Source of the DNA: Pedobacter lusitanus
GTDB lineage: Bacteria; Bacteroidota; Bacteroidia; Sphingobacteriales; Sphingobacteriaceae
Assembly (NCBI RefSeq): GCF_040026395.1
Contig: NZ_CP157278.1
Location: 4,712,001-4,776,000, forward strand
DNA: 64,000 nt
Direction: 5' to 3'
Of this stretch, positions 63,170-64,000 are shown one piece after another (position 1 is the stretch's first letter; each line of letters begins with the position of its first letter). The notes beneath the pieces were generated by a model. It did no database searches, was not told the DNA's origin, and worked only from the letters and a program-made list of their open reading frames with translations. A program made the position numbers and the translations under genes.

Positions 63170-64000
63170 CCCTGAAACTGGATATATCCCGTATTAAAGG
63201 CTATAAAATCTTTAAAAGATCTATCGACGCACGTTCCCGCAAAGTTATTTTCAGATTACAGGTAAGAGCGTTCATTGATAAGCCTCAGCCCGAAGAAACA
63301 TTAACTTTCAGTTATCAGAACGTTAGTGATCAAAAAGAAGTAATTATTGTAGGTGCCGGCCCTGCCGGACTTTTTGCAGCCCTGCAGTGTATAGAAAATG
63401 GGATGAAACCTGTAGTACTGGAGCGTGGAAAGGACGTAAAGCAACGCAGACGCGATCTTGCACTGATCAATAAAGAAGGAATTGTAAATACAGAATCGAA
63501 TTATTGTTATGGTGAGGGCGGGGCAGGAACCTACTCTGACGGAAAGTTATATACCCGTTCCAATAAAAGGGGGGATATTAATAAAGTACTGCAGATTTTT
63601 GTTCAGCATGGCGCAACAGAAGATATTCTTGTTGATGCAAGACCACATATCGGTACCAATAAACTCCCGCATATTATCACTGCGATCAGAGAGACTATAT
63701 TAAACGCAGGTGGCGAAGTCCATTTCGATCAGAAAGTCACTGATTTTATCATAGAATCCGGTAAAATCAAAGGGGTGGTTGTCAATGAACTTTATACTTT
63801 ACAGGCCGATGCCGTTATTCTCGCAACCGGTCACTCAGCACGTGATATTTATACTTTATTACATCAGAAAGGAATTCTGGTAGAGGCCAAACCTTTTGCG
63901 ATGGGTGTAAGGATAGAACATCCACAGGCTATTATTGATGAAGCACAATATCATTGCCCGGTCAGAAGCGAATTTCTTCCGCCAGCTTATTACAGCCTGG
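63091..64000 (+). CDS. FAD-dependent oxidoreductase (partial, 3' end outside window)
   Basis: About 303 codons are visible. After an N-terminal domain (ITIAPEESGQDEPILKKLSAALKLDISRIKGYKIFKRSIDARS) comes the dinucleotide-binding motif EVIIVGAGPAGLFAALQCIE, then VVLERGKDVKQRRRDLALI and the YGEGGAGTYSDGKLYTR stretch. ILATGHSARDIYTLLHQKGI and MGVRIEHPQAIID follow, typical of the conserved FAD-dependent dehydrogenase family with a GGAGT-SDGKL signature. The substrate is unknown. The ATG at 63091 is favoured over an out-of-frame ATG at 63087. Its first 26 codons lie in the right direct repeat of the element. Confidence 0.92.
   Translation, partial: MQKEIEITIAPEESGQDEPILKKLSAALKLDISRIKGYKIFKRSIDARSRKVIFRLQVRAFIDKPQPEETLTFSYQNVSDQKEVIIVGAGPAGLFAALQCIENGMKPVVLERGKDVKQRRRDLALINKEGIVNTESNYCYGEGGAGTYSDGKLYTRSNKRGDINKVLQIFVQHGATEDILVDARPHIGTNKLPHIITAIRETILNAGGEVHFDQKVTDFIIESGKIKGVVVNELYTLQADAVILATGHSARDIYTLLHQKGILVEAKPFAMGVRIEHPQAIIDEAQYHCPVRSEFLPPAYYSL

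Noticed and set aside
1..64000. tRNA, rRNA and CRISPR arrays
   Set aside because: No T-loop/acceptor pattern, no rRNA-like stretch and no regularly spaced repeat array was recognised when reading both strands.

Overview
The window looks like chromosomal DNA of a Bacteroidota bacterium, most likely Pedobacter or a close relative in the Sphingobacteriaceae. The signs are SusC/SusD and TonB-receptor loci, an ECF sigma/FecR pair, LytS/LytTR two-component pairs, TAnnTTTG-type -7 promoter elements, moderate to low GC, and many lipoproteins and signal peptides typical of the group. No rRNA, tRNA or CRISPR array is visible.

Layout. Positions 1-2944 (minus) hold an ECF sigma factor, a FecR anti-sigma factor and the 5' part of an STN-bearing SusC receptor. 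Positions 3467-9910 hold a serine hydrolase and a LytS/LytTR pair divergent from an outer-membrane beta-barrel receptor. Positions 9965-13517 hold a TetR regulator with a DUF1348 gene under likely TetR operators, a membrane protein and a hybrid histidine kinase. adk and obgE follow, then a small membrane peptide, then a TonB receptor-SulP-bestrophin operon (16147-20948). Positions 21493-24731 hold a P460/haem c-type protein, a haemless P460-like lipoprotein and a second LytS/LytTR pair. Next come map, an S24-type repressor, kbl and pheS, a degenerate Rieske-like lipoprotein coupled to a TetR gene, and rlmD. After a PRTase, a glycosyltransferase-like protein with no DXD, ispH, hemH and waaA comes a nucleotide-sugar operon (ugd, UXS, galE, a helical protein, rfbB; 38864-43844). 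This is followed by a MacB-type permease, an A-type Fe-S carrier, a methylmalonyl-CoA mutase catalytic subunit and dnaA with one DnaA box. A SusC-SusD-tyrosine phosphatase operon follows (49862-55681), then NUDIX and the lemA-TPM-TPM operon.

The most unusual part is the right end. Two 195-bp direct repeats (58696-58890 and 62975-63169, offset exactly 4279 bp, 3 mismatches) flank a tyrosine recombinase gene, a large HEXXH lipoprotein gene, a small secreted-protein gene and the remnant of an IS256-type transposase. The repeat is the promoter and first 26 codons of an FAD-dependent oxidoreductase gene that runs off the window (63091 onward). The element therefore appears to have integrated into the 5' end of that gene, supplying a replacement promoter and start and leaving a truncated 30-codon decoy beside lemA. 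I regard this as the best candidate for a previously undescribed system: a compact 4.3-kb integrative element that re-promotes its target gene and carries a putative secreted metalloprotease/partner pair.

Functional assignments rest on motif and family recognition by eye. No database search was run. Promoters, terminators and RNA candidates are inferred from sequence patterns only.
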